A stretch of DNA of 62,767 nucleotides from Ligilactobacillus ruminis DSM 20403 = NBRC 102161 (GTDB taxonomy: Bacteria; Bacillota; Bacilli; Lactobacillales; Lactobacillaceae). Where the stretch lies: positions 1 to 62,767 of the forward strand of contig NZ_FOPI01000013.1 in assembly GCF_900113455.1 (NCBI RefSeq), written 5' to 3'. Both the position numbers and the translations under genes were made by a program. Under the pieces are notes generated by a model. The model did not search any database. It was not told the DNA's origin and saw nothing but the letters and a program-made list of their open reading frames with translations. Below, piece by piece: positions 59,656 through 62,767 of the stretch; position 1 is the first letter of the stretch, and every line of letters starts with the position of its first letter.

Positions 59656-60915
59656 TTAAGCTTTCTTAACCTTTCGCTTGCCTTTGTTTTTTTGATCGCG
59701 CTTGCGCTTTTTCTTGTGCTTTTTGGCTGTCGGAAGCTGTTTTTCAACCCTTTCCGCCGTTTTTTTGACAGATTTTTTCAGCTTTTGAGGACGAACCGTT
59801 TCGACGTTTTTTTCGGTTGTCAGCTCCTGATTGAAAATATAGCCCGTTTCGATTTCATAGGTTTCGTCTTTGATCAGCTGCTTAAACTTGCGCAGATCGT
59901 GCTCGTTGCCAAGATTGACGACGCTGCCGGAAGCACCCATTCGTCCGGTTCTTCCGATACGGTGAATATAAGTGTTGACGTCTTTTGGCAAGTCAAAATT
60001 CACGACTGCGGGCAGCTTTTGAATATCCAGGCCGCGACAAGCAACGTCCGTCGTCAAAACGAGTCTGATTTGACGTTTCTTCAATCCGTTCAAGGCTTTC
60101 TCGCGCTCCGTCTGACGTTGTTCGCTGGACAGTCTGGCAACGGAGGCTCCCGCATGAATCAGTTTCTCATAAGCATCTTTGAGCTCTGCATTTTGCTTAA
60201 AGAAAACAAGCGCATAAAAATCCTTGACGTTTGCAAGCTTGCGCAGCGCTTCAACGCGTTTTCTCTGCGGGACTTCGACCATGTAGTGCGTCACGTGACC
60301 GCGCGTTTGATCCTGCTTTCTGACGTCGCACGTGATCGGTTCGATGCCAAACCACTTGTGCAGTTCGTTCAAAACGGGCGTCTTTGTGGCTGAGAAAAAG
60401 CCCAGCTGAACGTCTGCTTTGGCACGGCTCACAAGTTTGCGGCAATCGGCCAGCGTTTCTTCCTGCGCAAGCATTTCGTCCGCTTCGTCAATCACGATTG
60501 CTTCCAGATTATGCAGTTTGAGACGTTTTTCGTCTGCAAGGTTCAACAGGCGCCCCGGTGTTCCGACAATGACTTCCGGTCGATCCTTGCGCAATTTTTC
60601 AATCTGGCGCTTGACATTGGCACCGCCGATGATGGCCGCCGTCTTAAGCTCCAACAGCTTGCCCCACGGCCTGATGACGTCCGCCAGCTGAGCCGCCAGT
60701 TCCTGCGATGGCGCAATGATCAAAAGCTGCGGGCCGTCGCCTTTCAAAACTTTTTCCAAAAGAGGCAGCGCATAAGCCAAAGTTTTGCCCGAGCCTGTCG
60801 GCGACAGTCCCAAGACGTCTTTTCCCTGCGCAAGAAGCGGATAGACTTCTTTTTGAATCAGCGTCGGTTCGGTAAATCCTTGTTCTTTAAAATGTTTTTC
60901 AAATATGTCGTTCAT
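59656..60915 (-). CDS. DEAD-box RNA helicase
   Basis: The 419-residue helicase has the Q motif (FTEPTLIQKEVYPLL), motif I SPTGSGKT, Ia PSQELAAQ, Ib TPGRLL, II IDEADEML, III FSATK (variant of SAT) and VI HRIGRTGRMG. The C-terminal 45 residues are rich in lysine and arginine, likely an RNA-binding tail. It resembles CshB/YfmL-type helicases acting in ribosome assembly or mRNA decay in the cold. It follows the oxidoreductase by 12 bases. Confidence 0.93.
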   Translation of the reverse strand: MNDIFEKHFKEQGFTEPTLIQKEVYPLLAQGKDVLGLSPTGSGKTLAYALPLLEKVLKGDGPQLLIIAPSQELAAQLADVIRPWGKLLELKTAAIIGGANVKRQIEKLRKDRPEVIVGTPGRLLNLADEKRLKLHNLEAIVIDEADEMLAQEETLADCRKLVSRAKADVQLGFFSATKTPVLNELHKWFGIEPITCDVRKQDQTRGHVTHYMVEVPQRKRVEALRKLANVKDFYALVFFKQNAELKDAYEKLIHAGASVARLSSEQRQTEREKALNGLKKRQIRLVLTTDVACRGLDIQKLPAVVNFDLPKDVNTYIHRIGRTGRMGASGSVVNLGNEHDLRKFKQLIKDETYEIETGYIFNQELTTEKNVETVRPQKLKKSVKKTAERVEKQLPTAKKHKKKRKRDQKNKGKRKVKKA

Positions 60916-60927
60916 ATATTCTCTCTT

Positions 60928-61920
60928 TCAATCGTATGTGATGTCGGCGCTTTTTTTCAGCAGTTCCATGACCTGATTCACCTTGGCTGAAAGATCGAGC
61001 CAGGCTTGTTCGGTCATTTTGCCTTCAAGCGAATCTTCTTCTAATATTCTAGCAAAATCCAGAGCTTCCGCAAACATCGGATTTTCATCCGGCGTGTTTG
61101 AGAGCAATTTTTTGCTGCCTTTTGCGTCAACCAAAAAGACCTGATTCAAATCGGCCGCATTTCCGCACAGCAAAAGCGTTTCCTTTAACCCGTAAATTTC
61201 TCCCGGAAGATATGAATTGGAAGTCTTGCCGACATTCAAAACAACATTTTCGTTGCCATATTTTAAAACAGCAATCCCCGAACCGTCGATCCCGTTTCTC
61301 AGTTTGACCGGAAAGTACTTGGCATCATCCGGCATCCCGAACCAGGAAACGGCGCAATAGACAAGATAGATGCCGAGATCCTGCAATGCTCCGCCGGCAA
61401 ACCGCGGTGAAAAAACGTTCGGATCCTTTCCTTCAAGAAAAGCATCATAGCGCGACGAATACTTTTGATAGGTCAGAGTTGCTCCTTGAAAATGATCAAG
61501 TTTTGCGACTTCTTGTTTGACGATTTCAAAATTTTTCTCGTGCACGTGACGTGCCGCTTCAAAATAATAAACGTCATTTCTTTTTGACAAAAGATCAAGC
61601 AGCTGATTTTCTTCTTTGAGGTTTGCGCAGGCCGGCTTTTCGACGATGACGTTTTTGCCGGCATTGATTGCCATTACGGACTGCGCAAAATGAAGACTGT
61701 TCGGTGATGCGATATAAACCGTGTCAAAGCTTCCTTCGGCAAAAAATTTTTCCAAATCGTCAAAATACTCACCGTCAGCCAAATATTTTTTCCCAAACTC
61801 CTCAGCTTTTTGAAGCGTTCTCGAATAAACGGTCGTCAGCTGATACATTCCTGTTTTGGCACAGGCTTCGATAAATTGATCTGAGATCCAGCCCGTTCCG
61901 ATAATTCCAAGTTTGATCAT
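60928..61920 (-). CDS. Gfo/Idh/MocA-family oxidoreductase
   Basis: The 330-residue protein has an N-terminal Rossmann fold (KLGIIGTGWISDQFIEA, 3-19) and the family strand VIVEKPACANLKEE with the catalytic lysine, followed by an alpha-beta substrate domain (GALQDLGIYLVYCA). Substrates are sugars or their derivatives, not identifiable here. AAGGAGG precedes the ATG. A weak cre-like box lies about 60 bases upstream. Confidence 0.88.
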   Translation of the reverse strand: MIKLGIIGTGWISDQFIEACAKTGMYQLTTVYSRTLQKAEEFGKKYLADGEYFDDLEKFFAEGSFDTVYIASPNSLHFAQSVMAINAGKNVIVEKPACANLKEENQLLDLLSKRNDVYYFEAARHVHEKNFEIVKQEVAKLDHFQGATLTYQKYSSRYDAFLEGKDPNVFSPRFAGGALQDLGIYLVYCAVSWFGMPDDAKYFPVKLRNGIDGSGIAVLKYGNENVVLNVGKTSNSYLPGEIYGLKETLLLCGNAADLNQVFLVDAKGSKKLLSNTPDENPMFAEALDFARILEEDSLEGKMTEQAWLDLSAKVNQVMELLKKSADITYD

Positions 61921-61977
61921 CGAAATTCCTCCTTCGCGTACGCTTATATTTTATCAAAAAGAAACGCTTGCCTCCAT

Positions 61978-61991
61978 AGAAAGCGCTTTAT
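61978..61991. promoter_or_regulatory. Candidate cre box upstream of the oxidoreductase gene
   Basis: AGAAAGCGCTTTAT matches 12 of 14 positions of TGWAARCGYTWNCW and is palindromic at its centre. It lies in the divergent spacer between the oxidoreductase and DUF4828 genes. Confidence 0.3.
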
Positions 61992-62125
61992 TCAAACGGA
62001 ATTTTTCCATTTTTGTTACAACTTTTCTTTTTCGTTTCATTGCGATGAAATTGCTATATTCCGAACTGATTTAGTGGTATATTATAATTAATATCAACGC
62101 AGGTGAGAATTGGAGGATTACGCAA

Positions 62126-62491
62126 ATGAAGCACGGAGGATTGATCAAAAAATTTGGCCGATCGATTCTTAACAAAATTCCGCACAAAAAGGATCGAAGC
62201 AAAGCAAACCAGAAGCTTCAGACTGCTTTGCCCTTGATTTATGCCGGCACGTGGCTTTTCATCGATGACCTCAGCCAAAAGCACCACAAGCTTGAAATCA
62301 CCGTTGACCTGAATATTTTGATCGATTCGCATGAGCTGCCCGGCAAAATCGAACGCCTGGATGAATCTTCGCTGGTTTTTTTGGACACGTATGGTTATCA
62401 TTTGCAAATCTCTGCCGAAAATCTCCATCCGGTTTCCGTTTATGACGAAGCAGACAATCGTTCATATGATTTATCAGAATACTACAAGTAG
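62126..62491 (+). CDS. DUF4828-like protein of unknown function
   Basis: The 121-residue protein has a basic N-terminus (HGGLIKKFGRSILNKIPHKK) and a small beta-rich body: GTWLFIDDLSQKHHKLEI, ELPGKIERLDESSLVFLDTY and GYHLQISAENL. This pattern resembles a family seen in lactobacilli (DUF4828). No signal peptide, membrane helix or catalytic motif is visible. GGAGGATT precedes the ATG. Repeat copy 5 begins seven bases after its stop. Confidence 0.75.
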   Translation: MKHGGLIKKFGRSILNKIPHKKDRSKANQKLQTALPLIYAGTWLFIDDLSQKHHKLEITVDLNILIDSHELPGKIERLDESSLVFLDTYGYHLQISAENLHPVSVYDEADNRSYDLSEYYK

Positions 62492-62497
62492 GGGCTT

Positions 62498-62652
62498 TGA
62501 AAAAACCATGCCTCAAATTGAAAAAACGGATATTTGCAATTAATTGCAAATATCCGTTTTTTTGCGTATACAGGACAATTTCCCTGTATATGATGGGAAT
62601 AAGCAAAAAAAGTCTGTTTTCATTTCCATGTATCAAAACGTCCAAAAAGAGG
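62498..62652 (-). repeat. Dispersed terminator-bearing repeat, copy 5
   Basis: From the gene side: ATGCCTCAAATTGAAAAA, hairpin ACGGATATTTGCAATTAATTGCAAATATCCGT (62526-62557; perfect stem), TTTTTTTGCGTAT, a second hairpin TACAGG/CCTGTA, then AAAAGTCTGTTTTCATTTCC, ATGTATCAAAACGTCC and AAAAAGAGG. The main stem differs from copies 1 and 4 on both arms together, so pairing is kept. It follows the DUF4828 gene and would terminate it. Confidence 0.75.
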
Positions 62653-62670
62653 ACAGAGACAGAGGGGTAA

Positions 62671-62767
62671 GTCTGATTTTTGTCTACCCGACTATTCGAA
62701 TCCGGCCCGCGCGACTCCGAAAGTAGACAAAAAACGGGAGAAATGTCTGATTTTTGTCTACCCGACT
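62671..62767. repeat. 23-bp direct repeat, period 74, running off the window
   Basis: The 23-mer starting GTCTGATTTTTGTCTACCCG occurs exactly at 62671-62693 and 62745-62767. Between them GTAGACAAAAA (62723-62733) is the inverse of TTTTTGTCTAC within the repeat, so a hairpin can also form. The array or element may continue beyond the window. Confidence 0.7.

Overview
The window reads as chromosomal DNA of a low-G+C Gram-positive in the Lactobacillales, most likely a motile-lineage lactobacillus (Ligilactobacillus or Liquorilactobacillus type; L. ruminis or L. agilis would fit). The reasons are gene content and order: Bacillus-like blocks (whiA-yvcK-rapZ, hprK-lgt, ftsEX-prfB-secA-hpf-comF, groE-rex-ydiF-tsaD-rimI-tsaB, dnaX-yaaK-recR-yaaL-tmk-yaaQ-holB-yabA-rsmI), luxS, hprK, CIRCE and cre signals, and a flagellin gene. 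The species name is inference; no rRNA is present.

Layout. Positions 1-3500 are an accessory patch: the right end of an IS66-family element has cut the ABC ATPase gene of a lactococcin-972-type bacteriocin locus, whose membrane protein gene is still open but whose bacteriocin precursor gene is dead. Positions 3.7-16.7 kb hold housekeeping genes on the minus strand: whiA-yvcK-rapZ, serine dehydratase, luxS, SOS-controlled uvrBA, phosphoglucomutase and lgt-hprK. Positions 17.7-21.7 kb are a five-gene envelope/division operon (MinJ-like PDZ protein, PhoP-like regulator, PhoR-like kinase, PspC, YvlD-like). At 22-23 kb is an orphan flagellin gene broken by one TAG codon. Positions 23.2-31.5 kb carry ftsEX, prfB (programmed frameshift), secA, hpf (cre box inside its promoter) and comFA-comFC. 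Positions 31.5-34.6 kb hold yigZ, an IS200-type transposase remnant, tagO and repeats. Positions 34.6-44.9 kb carry kimA, groESL with two CIRCE boxes, a CPBP protease, rex, ydiF and the tsaD-rimI-tsaB threonylcarbamoyl-adenosine genes. Positions 45-50 kb hold the acnA-citZ-icd oxidative half-TCA operon. Positions 50.4-58.9 kb carry an acyl-ACP thioesterase and the replication/repair block rsmI to dnaX, then SRP RNA, tadA and a methyltransferase. Positions 59-62.5 kb carry tRNA-Arg(CCT), a DUF3284 protein, a DEAD-box helicase, a Gfo/Idh oxidoreductase and a DUF4828 protein.

The strongest unexplained structure is a dispersed repeat with five copies (about 21.8, 32.7, 34.5, 50.4 and 62.5 kb). 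Each contains a long hairpin followed by a U-run and lies just 3' of a gene, always with the same end facing that gene. It behaves like a mobile intergenic unit that supplies a transcription terminator. One copy sits beside a Y1 (IS200/IS605-type) transposase remnant, another beside an orphan IS605-type terminal hairpin. A 23-bp direct repeat with 74-bp period starts at the right edge of the window and is also unexplained.

All functional names rest on reading motifs and family resemblance by eye; no database search was run.
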